In this document: positions 1 to 7,563 of the stretch, piece after piece
Layout: every line of letters starts with the position of its first letter
How positions within the stretch are numbered: position 1 is the stretch's first letter
Assembly: GCA_035570495.1 (NCBI GenBank)
Contig: DATMLO010000210.1
Location: forward strand, 1-27,540
Origin: DATARH01 sp035570495
Lineage (GTDB): Bacteria; Pseudomonadota; Alphaproteobacteria; ATCC43930; CGMCC-115725
Reading direction: 5' to 3'
Length of the DNA stretch: 27,540 bases
Translations under genes and position numbers: made by a program
Notes under the pieces: model-generated
Told to the model about the DNA's origin: nothing
Databases searched by the model: none
The model's input: only the letters and a program-made list of their open reading frames with translations

Positions 1-1589
1 GCGAGGAAGTGAAGTTCGGCGGCGGTAAGGTGATCCGTGACGGCATGGGGCAGAGCCAGGCAACCCGCGCCGAGGGCGCGGTCGACACGGTCATCACCAA
101 CGCCGTCATCCTCGACCATTGGGGCATCGTCAAGGCCGATATCGGCATCCGCGACGGCCGCATCGCCGGCATCGGCAAGGCCGGCAACCCGGATGTCCAG
201 CCGGGCGTCGACATCATCGTCGGCCCGGGGACGGAGGTGATCGCCGGCGAAGGCAAGATCGTCACCGCCGGCGGCATCGACTCGCACATCCACATGATCT
301 GCCCGCAGCAGACCGAGGATGCGCTCTACAGCGGCGTCACGACGATGCTGGGCGGCGGCACCGGGCCGGCGGCGGGCACCTCGGCGACGACCTGCACGCC
401 GGGGCCGTGGCACCTCGCCCGCATCATCCAGGCGGCCGAGGGAATCCCGGTCAATCTCGGCTTTTTCGGCAAGGGCAATGCCTCGGACCCGAAGGCCCTC
501 GTTGAGATGGTCGAGGGCGGCGCCTGCGGGCTGAAGCTGCATGAGGATTGGGGCACGACGCCGGCGGCGATCGATTGCTGCCTCAGCGTCGCCGAGCAGC
601 TCGACATCGCGGTGGCGATCCACACCGACACGCTCAACGAAAGCGGCTTTGTCGAGGACACGATCGCCGCGTTCAAGGGCCGCAACATCCACGCCTTCCA
701 CACCGAGGGCGCGGGTGGCGGGCACGCCCCCGACATCATCAAGGTGTGTGGCCTGCCCAACGTGCTGCCGTCCTCGACCAACCCGACCCGGCCCTACACG
801 GTCAACACCATCGACGAGCATCTCGACATGTTGATGGTGTGCCACCACCTCGACCCGCGCATCCCGGAGGACGTCGCCTTCGCCGAGAGCCGCATCCGCC
901 GCGAGACGATCGCCGCCGAGGACATCCTGCACGACATGGGTGCGTTCAGCATGATGTCGTCGGACAGCCAGGCGATGGGCCGCTGCGGCGAGGTGCTCAT
1001 CCGCACCTGGCAGACCGCCGACAAGATGAAGCGGCAGCGAGGCAAGCTCCCTGAGGACAGCGACCGCAACGACAATTTCCGGGCGAAGCGCTACATCGCG
1101 AAATACACGATTAACCCGGCGCTGACGCATGGCCTTGCCGAGCATATCGGTTCGGTCGAGGTTGGGAAGCTCGCCGATCTGGTGATCTGGTCGCCGGCGT
1201 TTTTCGGGGTGAAGCCGGACGTGGTGTTGCGAGGCGGGATGATCGTCGCCGCGCTGATGGGGGACCCCAACGCCTCGATCCCGACGCCGCAGCCCGTGCA
1301 TTACCGGCCGATGTATGGCGCTTATGGCAAGGCGCTGGCCGCGACGGCAGTGACGTTCTTGCCGACGGTCGCAATCGACAAAGGGTTGCCGGAAGCACTG
1401 GGGATCACGCGTCAGGTGCTGCCGGCGCAGGGTATTCGGAAGATCGGCAAAGCGCAGATGGTGCACAACAACGCGATTCCCAACGTCACCGTCGACCCCG
1501 AGACCTACGAGGTGCGCGCCGACGGCGTCCACCTGACCTGCGAGCCGGCCAGTGTACTGCCGCTGGCGCAGCGGTATTTTCTCTATTGA
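1..1589 (+). CDS. ureC: Urease alpha (catalytic) subunit, 5'-truncated by window edge
   Basis: This subunit hydrolyses urea to ammonia and carbamate in the cytoplasm. The frame is open from base 3, so the GTG at 9 is an internal Val codon and the true start lies upstream. Numbering from that Val, every active-site residue of the Klebsiella enzyme is present at a constant offset of 41. They are nickel ligands H93 and H95 (DSHIHMICP), the carbamylated lysine K176 (GLKLHED), H205 and H231, the flap C278-H279, and nickel ligand D319 (MMSSDSQAMG). The visible 526 residues plus 41 give 567, the usual full length. The gene is followed after about 10 nt by ureE, with the rest of the accessory genes downstream. 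UreA, UreB and the UreD chaperone are not in the window. Identification is secure. Confidence 0.98.
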   Translation, partial: EEVKFGGGKVIRDGMGQSQATRAEGAVDTVITNAVILDHWGIVKADIGIRDGRIAGIGKAGNPDVQPGVDIIVGPGTEVIAGEGKIVTAGGIDSHIHMICPQQTEDALYSGVTTMLGGGTGPAAGTSATTCTPGPWHLARIIQAAEGIPVNLGFFGKGNASDPKALVEMVEGGACGLKLHEDWGTTPAAIDCCLSVAEQLDIAVAIHTDTLNESGFVEDTIAAFKGRNIHAFHTEGAGGGHAPDIIKVCGLPNVLPSSTNPTRPYTVNTIDEHLDMLMVCHHLDPRIPEDVAFAESRIRRETIAAEDILHDMGAFSMMSSDSQAMGRCGEVLIRTWQTADKMKRQRGKLPEDSDRNDNFRAKRYIAKYTINPALTHGLAEHIGSVEVGKLADLVIWSPAFFGVKPDVVLRGGMIVAALMGDPNASIPTPQPVHYRPMYGAYGKALAATAVTFLPTVAIDKGLPEALGITRQVLPAQGIRKIGKAQMVHNNAIPNVTVDPETYEVRADGVHLTCEPASVLPLAQRYFLY

Positions 1590-1599
1590 TGTGAGTGGC

Positions 1600-2067
1600 A
1601 TGCGTCGAGCGATCGCGGTTCATAAAGCGGGACATTGGCCGGAAGAAGCGGCGATCGACCGCGTGACCCTGGCGTTTGTCGACCGACATCGCAGGCGGCT
1701 GCGGCTCGTCGCCGAGAGCGGCAACCCGTTCCTGCTCGACCTCCGGCGGGTGCAGCATCTCGCCGACGGCGACGGGCTGGAGCTCGACGACGGCGGCTAT
1801 GTGCGGATTTGCGCCGCGCCAGAGCGGGTACTGGAGATCGAGGCGGATGGGCCGACTGGCCTGTTGCGTCTGGCATGGCATCTCGGCAATCGGCATCTGC
1901 CGATGCAGGCGATGGAAGGTCGGCTGCGCATCCGCGACGACCACGTCATCGCCGAGATGGTCGAAGGGCTCGGCGGCAAGATCACGCGATTGAACGCGCC
2001 GTTCGATCCCGAGACCGGCGCCTACGCCGGCGCCAATCACGCTCAGGACCACGACCATGAGCACTGA
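1600..2067 (+). CDS. ureE: Urease accessory protein UreE (nickel metallochaperone)
   Basis: UreE is a dimeric cytoplasmic protein that delivers nickel to the apo-urease/UreDFG complex. The 155-residue product has the N-terminal peptide-binding domain (LTLAF..R.RRRLRL, FLLDLRR, LADGDGLELDDG) and the C-terminal metal-binding domain with AWHLGNRHLP. In the latter, H94 and H99 surround the conserved metal-site histidine region, and DDH follows at 113-115. The tail HDHEH is a short version of the histidine-rich nickel-binding tail. I chose the ATG at 1600; a GTG at 1591 in the same frame is a possible alternative and would add three residues. The 3' end overlaps ureF by 11 nt, indicating coupled translation within the urease operon. 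Confidence 0.95.
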   Translation: MRRAIAVHKAGHWPEEAAIDRVTLAFVDRHRRRLRLVAESGNPFLLDLRRVQHLADGDGLELDDGGYVRICAAPERVLEIEADGPTGLLRLAWHLGNRHLPMQAMEGRLRIRDDHVIAEMVEGLGGKITRLNAPFDPETGAYAGANHAQDHDHEH

Positions 2068-2727
2068 CAACGGCGCGCTTTACCGATTGCTGGCCTGGGC
2101 GTCGCCAGCCTTCCCGACTGGCGCGTTCAGCTACTCGCACGGGTTGGAGGCGGCGGCCGCGGACGGCGCGGTTCATGACCGCGCGACGCTCGAAGCCTGG
2201 ATCGCGGCGACCGTCGCGCACGGCAGCGGTCGGGTCGATGCCGACGTGCTGCGCGATGCATGGCGCGCGGCCTCCGCCGGCGACGACGCGCCGCTTGCCG
2301 AGGTCAACCGGCGCGGCGTCGCCTATCGCGCGACGGCCGAATTGGCGCTGGAATCGGCTCAGCAGGGCGCGGCCTTCGCGGCTGCCTACGAAGCCGCGTG
2401 GGGATCCGGCGTCAGCCGCGCGCCGGGTGAGGGGACATGCCACGCCGCGGTCTTCGGTCGGGCGGCAGCGCGTGGCGGTGTGAGCCTTGAAGACGCGCTC
2501 ATCGCATATCTCTCGGCCTTTGCCGCCAATTTGATGTCAGCGGGGCTGCGGCTTGGGATCATCGGGCAGACCGACGGGCAACGCATCCTCGCGGCCCTGG
2601 AGCCGGTGATCGCCCGCGCCGTCGAAGCCTCGCTCGCCCGCACCCCCGAGGATTTCGGTTCATCGACCTTCGCGCTCGATCTCGCCTCGATGGCGCACGA
2701 AACTCTCTATTCGAGGCTCTTCCGCTC

Positions 2728-2731
<4 letters not shown>
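2057..2731 (+). CDS. ureF: Urease accessory protein UreF
   Basis: UreF is a helical scaffold that joins UreD and UreG on apo-urease and gates the GTPase-dependent insertion of nickel and CO2. The 224-residue sequence carries the family's conserved N-terminal segment SPAFPTGAFSYSHGLEAA (about residues 16-33). It also has the later region GRAAARGGVSLEDALIAYL..FAANLMSAGLRLG, typical of UreF helices. The length is normal for the family. The start ATG at 2057 lies inside the end of ureE, and the stop overlaps the ureG start as ATGA, so ureE-ureF-ureG are almost certainly translated from one transcript. Confidence 0.95.
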
Positions 2732-3342
<611 letters not shown>

Positions 3343-3352
3343 GACGAAAAAC

Positions 3353-3372
3353 GCCCCCAGTTTCCCGGGGGC
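3353..3372. terminator. Bidirectional intrinsic terminator between ureG and hsp20
   Basis: The sequence has a perfect GCCCCC/GGGGGC stem with an 8-nt loop in the 55-nt gap between two convergent genes. On the plus strand the stem is followed by ATTTCGCTTTTC. On the minus strand it is followed by GTTTTTCGTC, a better U-tract. The position and dual U-rich flanks fit termination of both the urease operon and hsp20. Confidence 0.75.
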
Positions 3373-3397
3373 ATTTCGCTTTTCAGCAGCCGAAAGG

Positions 3398-3868
3398 TTA
3401 AGCAGCAGCTTTCTGCTGCTCCACCTGCTTTGGAGCGGCGGCTTCGCCGATCTTGATCTGGCGCGGCTTCGCCTCTTCGGGCACCTCACGCACCAGGTCG
3501 ACGTGGAGCAGGCCGTTATCAATGCTTGCGCCGTTGACCTTGATGTGGTCGGCAAGGCTGAAGCGGCGCTCGAAAGCGCGCCGGGCAATACCGCGATGTA
3601 GGTAGCGGCCCTGCGTCTCTTCGTCTTCCTTTTGCGCCTTGCTCGAGATCACCAGCGAGTTCTTCTCGACGGTGACGTCAATCTCGTCGCGCGAGAACCC
3701 GGCTACCGCCATCGTCAGGCGGTAGGAGTCTTCGCCGGTCGCCTCAATGTTATAGGGCGGGTAGGCGGGAGCAGCCGTGTCGAAACGCGTGGCGCTGTCG
3801 ACCAGACGGGCCAGACGGTCAAAGCCGATCGTCGAACGGAACAGGGGAGAGAAGTCAAAGCGATCCAT
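3398..3868 (-). CDS. Small heat-shock protein, IbpA/Hsp20 family
   Basis: This is an ATP-independent holdase that binds unfolding proteins in the cytoplasm. The 156-residue product starts MDRFDFSPLFRSTIGFDRL, the typical proteobacterial IbpA-like N-terminus. An alpha-crystallin domain follows at about residues 38-130 (YPPYNIEATGEDSYRL, MAVAGFSRDEIDV, then ASIDNGLLHVDL), with the C-terminal IxI anchor as IKI near residue 140. I chose the ATG at 3868 because GGAGG lies 8 nt upstream. An in-frame ATG at 3883 would sit on top of that Shine-Dalgarno. The gene is monocistronic: a sigma-32-like promoter and a ROSE-like leader precede it and a bidirectional terminator follows. Assignment to the family is firm; a specific paralogue name is not. 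Confidence 0.95.
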   Translation of the reverse strand: MDRFDFSPLFRSTIGFDRLARLVDSATRFDTAAPAYPPYNIEATGEDSYRLTMAVAGFSRDEIDVTVEKNSLVISSKAQKEDEETQGRYLHRGIARRAFERRFSLADHIKVNGASIDNGLLHVDLVREVPEEAKPRQIKIGEAAAPKQVEQQKAAA

Positions 3869-3961
3869 TTCCAAGTCCTCCATCGAGCAACGTGGGTTTG
3901 GCGCCGACCGAAATGGTCCAGCGCCGTTATCAAGCGCGCGACCCCGAATGGGCGTTCGCGC
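3869..3961 (-). promoter_or_regulatory. ROSE-like RNA thermometer in the hsp20 5' UTR
   Basis: Read on the minus strand, the leader folds into three consecutive hairpins. The first is GCGCG..CGCGC with an inner A/C-CCC:GGGG-U arm (3961-3936). The second is GGCGC..GCGCC with an inner GACC/GGUC (3925-3901). The third is a short 3' hairpin at 3893-3873 that contains the Shine-Dalgarno. In the third, UUGCUC faces GGAGGA: CUC pairs with GAG across a GAUG loop, one G is left bulged opposite the SD, and U-G and U-A pairs continue the stem. A UUGCU strand with a bulged G over the SD is the hallmark of ROSE elements of alphaproteobacterial small heat-shock genes. Pairings were worked out by eye, not with a folding program. 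Confidence 0.7.
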
Positions 3962-3968
3962 AGCCTTG

Positions 3969-3996
3969 ATTTAGTTAGCCGAGGAGGGGTTTCAAG
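3969..3996 (-). promoter_or_regulatory. Sigma-32-like promoter of hsp20
   Basis: The minus strand has CTTGAAA (3996-3990) as the -35 element. CTAAAT (3974-3969) is a plausible -10 about 17-18 nt after the CTTG core. Transcription would begin near 3962, exactly at the first leader hairpin. The -35 is a good match to heat-shock promoters; the -10 is only a partial match to CCCCAT/CYTATNT-type elements. Confidence 0.5.
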
Positions 3997-4023
3997 CACC
4001 CCCGCGCAAGGGCGCCGAGAGCG

Positions 4024-4251
4024 CTACGACTTCAGCCCGAAGCCCCCAAACCGCTTGTTGAAGCGGGCGAGCTGGCCGCCGGTGTCGAGCAGACGCTGCT
4101 GGCCGCCCGTCCATGCCGGGTGCGACTTCGGGTCGATGTCGAGGCGCAGCGTGTCGCCTTCCTTGCCGTAGGTCGAGCGCGTCTTGTACGAGCTGCCGTC
4201 GGTCATCAGGACGGTGATCTCGTGGTAATCCGGGTGGATCTTTTCTTTCAT
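4024..4251 (-). CDS. rpmE: 50S ribosomal protein L31, cysteine-free form
   Basis: L31 is a small 50S subunit protein that bridges the two ribosomal subunits. The 75-residue product MKEKIHPDYHEITVLM... has the family's IHPDYH start, the STYGKEGDTLRLDIDPKSHPAWTG block and the C-terminal RFNKRFGG. The CxxC zinc-ribbon cysteines of the zinc-binding paralogue are absent, as in most alphaproteobacterial L31, so it is not expected to be a zinc reservoir. I chose the start at 4251; the frame stays open to 4317, but the upstream residues resemble nothing in L31 and the promoter overlaps them. The gene stands alone, with its own promoter just upstream. Confidence 0.95.
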   Translation of the reverse strand: MKEKIHPDYHEITVLMTDGSSYKTRSTYGKEGDTLRLDIDPKSHPAWTGGQQRLLDTGGQLARFNKRFGGFGLKS

Positions 4252-4278
4252 CGCGCGCGCCCTTTTGAGAAGGCGCGG

Positions 4279-4307
4279 GTTATACAGGCCGCGTCTTTGC
4301 AACGCAA
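4279..4307 (-). promoter_or_regulatory. Housekeeping promoter of rpmE
   Basis: The minus strand has TTGCGT (4307-4302), a spacer of exactly 17 nt, and TATAAC (4284-4279). This is a good sigma-70 match, about 30 nt before the L31 start codon. The short leader between contains an inverted repeat CGCGCC/GGCGCG (4256-4277) that partly covers the weak AGGG ribosome-binding sequence. Confidence 0.6.
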
Positions 4308-4315
4308 CCACCGGC

Positions 4316-4355
4316 AATAAAAAGTCGCCGCCCGAGGTCGTGCCTCGAAGCGGCG
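4316..4355 (-). terminator. Intrinsic terminator of the aminotransferase gene
   Basis: Seventeen bases after the stop codon on the minus strand is a strong two-part stem (GCCGC/GCGGC outside, CGAGG/CCTCG inside, loop of 5 nt). It is followed directly by CTTTTTATT. This is a classic Rho-independent terminator that separates the aminotransferase from rpmE. Confidence 0.85.
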
Positions 4356-4371
4356 GCTCTCTGACGGCGGT

Positions 4372-5556
4372 TTAAGCGCCAGTTGTCAGATACTCCATCG
4401 CCGCAACCACGCCGCCGCGACCGTGCGGCACGCCGGTCAGGTCGAGCGCCATTTCGACGGTGGCGATCGAGCCCAGCACCATCGTCTCGTTCAGATCGCC
4501 GAGATGGCCGATCCGAAACAGCTTGCCGCGCAGATGGCCGAGGCCGCCGCCGAGCGACACGTTGAACTTCTCGAGGCACTGCGTGCGTACCGCATCGGCG
4601 TCGTAGCCGTCCGGCATCAGCACCGCCGTCACCGTATCCGACTGGCCGTCGGGGTCGGTCGCGAAGATCTCCGGCCCGTCATTCTGCCGCCAGGTGCGCA
4701 CCGCGCGCCGGGTCGCCTCGGCGAGCCGGTGGTGGCGGGCAAAAACATTTTCCAGGCCTTCTTCCTCGAGCATGCGCAGCGACTCGCGCAGCCCGTAGAA
4801 GAAGTGCACGGGCGCCGTGCCGTTCCAATAACCCTGCCGCGGGTCGCCGCTGAGCAGGCGACGCCAATCCCAATAAACCCGAGGCAGCTTTGCCATCGCG
4901 GTCGCGGCGATCGCCTTGGCGCTGACGCCGGTAAACGCCATGCCGGTCGGCAGCATCAGTCCTTTCTGCGACCCGACGACGACGACATCGACGCCCCATT
5001 CGTCCATCCGGAAATCGAACGAGCCGAGCGAGGAAATCACATCCACGCAAAACAGCGCCGGATGTTTCGCGTCGTCGATCGCCTGACGCATCGCCGCGAC
5101 CGGGTTGCGAACGCCAGTCGAAGTCTCGTTATGGACGGCCAGCACCGCCTTGATTTCGTGGTTCTTATCGTCGCGCAGCCGCGCTTCGAGCTTGGCGGGG
5201 TCGGCTGGGCGGCGCCAATCGTTGGCCAGTGTCTCGACCTCGAGCCCGAAGGATTCGGCGCGCAGTCCCCAATTGAGCGAGAAATAGCCGCTCTCGACGA
5301 TCAGCACCTTATCGCCGGGCGAGAAAAGATTGACGAGCGCAGCCTCCCAAGCGCCGTGACCCGTCGCGGCATAACCGAGAATTGGCTGCTTGGTCTTGAA
5401 CACACGCTGCAGGCCGGCAAAGCACTCGTCGGAGATTTCCTTGAACGCGGCGCCGGTGAAGTCGAGCGTGCCCCGATCCATAGCCCGCAGGATGCGGTCC
5501 GGGATGTTGGTCGGCCCCGGGTTCATAAAGAAATGCCAGCCGTTGCTATGTGCCAT
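4372..5556 (-). CDS. PLP-dependent serine/alanine-glyoxylate aminotransferase (class V)
   Basis: This enzyme transfers an amino group from serine or alanine to glyoxylate, giving glycine and hydroxypyruvate or pyruvate; it is a fold-type I, class V enzyme. The 394-residue sequence opens FFMNPGPTNIPDRILRAM, the glyoxylate-aminotransferase N-terminal signature. It then shows YAATGHGAWEAAL (cofactor phosphate region), HNETSTGVRNP, the PLP-ring aspartate in CVDVISSLGSFDF (about residue 172) and the Schiff-base lysine in VVGSQKGLMLP (about residue 198). The C-terminal domain ends with GLGHLRGKLFRIGHLGD. I chose the ATG at 5556 because AAAGGACGAGG precedes it closely. Substrate choice (serine versus alanine donor) cannot be decided from sequence. 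It is a single-gene unit with its own promoter and terminator. Confidence 0.88.
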   Translation of the reverse strand: MAHSNGWHFFMNPGPTNIPDRILRAMDRGTLDFTGAAFKEISDECFAGLQRVFKTKQPILGYAATGHGAWEAALVNLFSPGDKVLIVESGYFSLNWGLRAESFGLEVETLANDWRRPADPAKLEARLRDDKNHEIKAVLAVHNETSTGVRNPVAAMRQAIDDAKHPALFCVDVISSLGSFDFRMDEWGVDVVVVGSQKGLMLPTGMAFTGVSAKAIAATAMAKLPRVYWDWRRLLSGDPRQGYWNGTAPVHFFYGLRESLRMLEEEGLENVFARHHRLAEATRRAVRTWRQNDGPEIFATDPDGQSDTVTAVLMPDGYDADAVRTQCLEKFNVSLGGGLGHLRGKLFRIGHLGDLNETMVLGSIATVEMALDLTGVPHGRGGVVAAMEYLTTGA

Positions 5557-5624
5557 TGCCTCGTCCTTTGCTCCCACGACGGCATGCCGGTGGTTGTTTG
5601 TCCCGTGTTCGATGAGGGGCGTTG

Positions 5625-5652
5625 AGCATAATCGCGCGCGCCTTTTAGACAA
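5625..5652 (-). promoter_or_regulatory. Candidate sigma-70 promoter of the aminotransferase gene
   Basis: The minus strand has TTGTCT (5652-5647), a 16-nt spacer, and TATGCT (5630-5625). Each hexamer matches the consensus at four of six positions. It lies about 70 nt before the start codon and downstream of the strong terminator at 5712-5741, so the gene would need it. Confidence 0.4.
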
Positions 5653-5661
5653 TCGCCAATC

Positions 5662-5680
5662 CGGCAGTCTAGCCCTGCCG
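5662..5680. repeat. Short inverted repeat upstream of the aminotransferase promoter
   Basis: CGGCAG and CTGCCG are separated by TCTAGCC (6-bp perfect arms). No U-tract follows on either strand. It sits just upstream of the candidate -35 element and could be an operator for a dimeric regulator, but chance is not excluded. The arms share the GGCAG/CTGCC core with the terminator stem at 5716-5741. Confidence 0.3.
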
Positions 5681-5710
5681 ATCGTCGCGCCCCACCGAAG
5701 CTTATCGCAC

Positions 5711-5741
5711 AAAAAATAGGCAGAGCGGGCGCCCTGCCTAT
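5711..5741 (-). terminator. Strong minus-strand intrinsic terminator of an unassigned transcript
   Basis: On the minus strand ATAGGCAG and CTGCCTAT form a perfect 8-bp stem around a GC-rich centre containing GGGCGCCC. It is followed immediately by TTTTTTGTGC. The plus strand has no U-tract after the stem, so the direction is clear. It ends a transcript that starts further right on the minus strand, before the aminotransferase gene begins. Confidence 0.8.
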
Positions 5742-5840
5742 GGCTCTTCCGGCTCTTGGGCTGCGGGCGAATGCCCGTCAGCCGGTCACTGGAGCCTCCC
5801 TGAACTCGGGCCGGGCTAAATGCCCATGCTGAGTGCTATT
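5712..5840 (-). ncRNA. Candidate structured small RNA or attenuated leader, family unknown
   Basis: Inside the 412-nt gene-free stretch 5557-5968, the minus strand between a possible promoter and the terminator can form several hairpins. These are GGGC-AUUUA-GCCC, then GGCUG-A-CGGGC-AUUC-GCCCG-CAGCC, which is nested inside GGCUC...GAGCC, then the terminator stem. A possible promoter is GTGACC (5875-5870), 17 nt, TAAGAT (5852-5847), predicting a start near 5840 and an RNA of about 130 nt. No reading frame of note lies in it. I could not match it to 6S, SRP, tmRNA, RNase P or a known riboswitch. It could equally be the leader of the aminotransferase gene with a terminator as switch. The remainder, 5876-5968, shows nothing I can assign. 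Confidence 0.35.
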
Positions 5841-5968
5841 GCTTTTATCTTACGCAGCTTGCCGCGGCCGGTCACGCGCTTTCTTTCAAAATGCGGCATA
5901 TTTGATGATGAAATTGCCGTGAGCGCCGGGGCTGTTCCCACACTCGATCAACCTGTAAAAACGCGGCG

Positions 5969-6205
5969 ATGTCATTGACTTTGTATCGGGCGATCGGGCT
6001 CCTCGGCGCGGCGATTTTTGTCGTCGCCTATCTCGCCAATCAGGCGCGCTGGTTGAAGTCCGAGGACTGGCGCTTTCCCGCCGCCAATCTCGCCGGGGCG
6101 CTGTTGATCCTGATCTCGCTGTTTGGCGAATGGAACCTGCCGTCGGTGGTGATCGAGGTGTTCTGGGCGGCGATCAGCGTTTACGGCCTCGTGAACCGCG
6201 CCTAA
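5969..6205 (+). CDS. Small three-helix membrane protein, CBU_0592-like
   Basis: This is a 78-residue integral membrane protein with three hydrophobic segments at about 5-24, 37-53 and 57-75. The pattern AYLANQARWLK, then NLAGALLILISLFGEWNLPSVVIEVFWAAISVYGL, fits the small family annotated as CBU_0592 family membrane proteins, whose function is unknown. The conserved features are a Gln in the first loop, Asn before helix 2 and a FW-IS-YG pattern in helix 3. No clear Shine-Dalgarno precedes the ATG. It lies 41 nt upstream of proS in the same direction and may share its transcript. No function is proposed. Confidence 0.75.
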   Translation: MSLTLYRAIGLLGAAIFVVAYLANQARWLKSEDWRFPAANLAGALLILISLFGEWNLPSVVIEVFWAAISVYGLVNRA

Positions 6206-6246
6206 TGTGCGCGCCTTCGCAAAATGGATCGCACACAGAGTCGTAG

Positions 6247-7563
6247 ATGCGCCTGTCTCAGTATTTTCTGCCGCTGCTGCGCGAAAACCCGGCCGAGGCG
6301 CAGATCGTCTCGCACCGGCTGATGCTGCGCGCCGGCATGATCCGCCAGTCGAGCGCCGGCATCTACTCATGGCTGCCGCTAGGGCTGCGCGTCCTCAAAA
6401 AGGTCGAGCGCATCGTCCGCGAGGAGCAGGACCGCGCCGGGGCGTTGGAGATCCTGATGCCGACCGTGCAGCCGGCCGAGCTGTGGCGCGAGAGCGGTCG
6501 CTACGACGATTACGGCAAGGAGATGCTGCGCATCGTCGATCGTCACGACCGCGAGATGCTGTATGGCCCCACCAACGAAGAGCAGGTCACCGAGATCGTC
6601 CGCGCGGCGATCAAAAGCTACCGCGACCTGCCGAAGAACCTCTACCACATCCAGTGGAAATTCCGCGACGAGGTGCGCCCGCGCTTTGGTGTGATGCGCG
6701 GTCGCGAGTTCCTGATGAAGGACGCCTACAGCTTCGATCTCGACGCGGCCGCCGCCAAGCGCGCCTATAACAAGATGTTCGTCGCCTATCTCCGCACCTT
6801 TGCGCGGATGGGGCTGAAGGCCATTCCCATGCGCGCCGATACTGGGCCGATCGGTGGAGAGCTCAGCCACGAGTTCCAGATCCTCGCCGATACCGGCGAG
6901 AGCGAGGTCTATTGCGACAAGGCCTGGCTCGAAACAGACATCCTCGCCGAGGAGGTTGATTACGACGCTGACCTCGAGCCGTTCTTCAAGCAATGGACGG
7001 CGCGCTACGCCGCGACTGACGAAATGCACGACCCGGCAAAATGCCCGATCCCCGAGGCGCAGCTCGTTAAGGCGCGCGGCATCGAAGTCGGCCACATCTT
7101 CAATTTTGGCACCAAATACTCAAAGCCGATGGGGGCGATCGTCAGTCTTGCGGACGGCAGCACGGTGCCGCTGGAAATGGGCTCCTACGGCATCGGCGTG
7201 TCGCGACTCGTCGGCGCGCTGATCGAGGCCAACCACGACGATAACGGCATCATTTGGCCGCAAAGCGTCGCGCCGTTCGACATCGGACTCATCAACCTGC
7301 GCGGCGCCGACGAGAAATGCGTCGCTGCGGCGAACGAGCTTTACGGCAAGCTCCGCAGTCAGGGGATGGCCGTGCTTTACGATGACCGCGACGAGTCGCC
7401 GGGCGCGAAATTCGCGACGATGGACCTGATCGGTCTGCCGTGGCAGCTGATCGTCGGGCCACGCGGGGTCGCCGCGGGGACGCTCGAAATCAAGGACCGC
7501 CGCACTGGCGAGCGCCAGGACCTGCCCGCCGAGGCGGCGCTCAACCGCATCGCTGCTCCGTAA
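6247..7563 (+). CDS. proS: Prolyl-tRNA synthetase, short type without editing insert
   Basis: This enzyme charges tRNA-Pro with proline in the cytoplasm. At 438 residues it is about 130 shorter than the E. coli enzyme because the insertion domain between motifs 2 and 3 is missing, as in other alphaproteobacteria. It shows the N-terminal MRLSQYFLPLLRENP and the class II motif 1 region SSAGIYSWLPLGLRVL (35-50). TNEEQ is at 109-113, motif 2 FRDEVRPRFGVMRGREF at 139-155, and motif 3 GSYGIGVSRLVGALIE at 312-327. The C-terminal anticodon-binding domain spans about 344-435. Mischarged Ala-tRNA-Pro would have to be cleared by a free-standing editing protein, which is not in this window. The stop codon abuts the lolC/E start with no gap. 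Confidence 0.96.
   Translation: MRLSQYFLPLLRENPAEAQIVSHRLMLRAGMIRQSSAGIYSWLPLGLRVLKKVERIVREEQDRAGALEILMPTVQPAELWRESGRYDDYGKEMLRIVDRHDREMLYGPTNEEQVTEIVRAAIKSYRDLPKNLYHIQWKFRDEVRPRFGVMRGREFLMKDAYSFDLDAAAAKRAYNKMFVAYLRTFARMGLKAIPMRADTGPIGGELSHEFQILADTGESEVYCDKAWLETDILAEEVDYDADLEPFFKQWTARYAATDEMHDPAKCPIPEAQLVKARGIEVGHIFNFGTKYSKPMGAIVSLADGSTVPLEMGSYGIGVSRLVGALIEANHDDNGIIWPQSVAPFDIGLINLRGADEKCVAAANELYGKLRSQGMAVLYDDRDESPGAKFATMDLIGLPWQLIVGPRGVAAGTLEIKDRRTGERQDLPAEAALNRIAAP

Noticed and set aside
4423..5625. 400-codon plus-strand open frame opposite the aminotransferase
   Set aside because: The minus strand carries the PLP lysine motif, a good ribosome-binding site and a terminator; the plus frame has none of these.
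5741..5880. Possible 6S RNA (CCCTGAACTCGG on the plus strand resembles part of the 6S core)
   Set aside because: The long closing stem and central bubble of 6S cannot be drawn, the clear terminator is on the opposite strand, and the usual neighbours are absent.
5926..5960. Segment GCGCCGGGGCTGTTCCC...CTGTAA resembling part of a cobalamin riboswitch
   Set aside because: The required flanking elements (G-rich core and GCCACTG-type box) are missing in the right order, and the downstream genes have no link to cobalamin.
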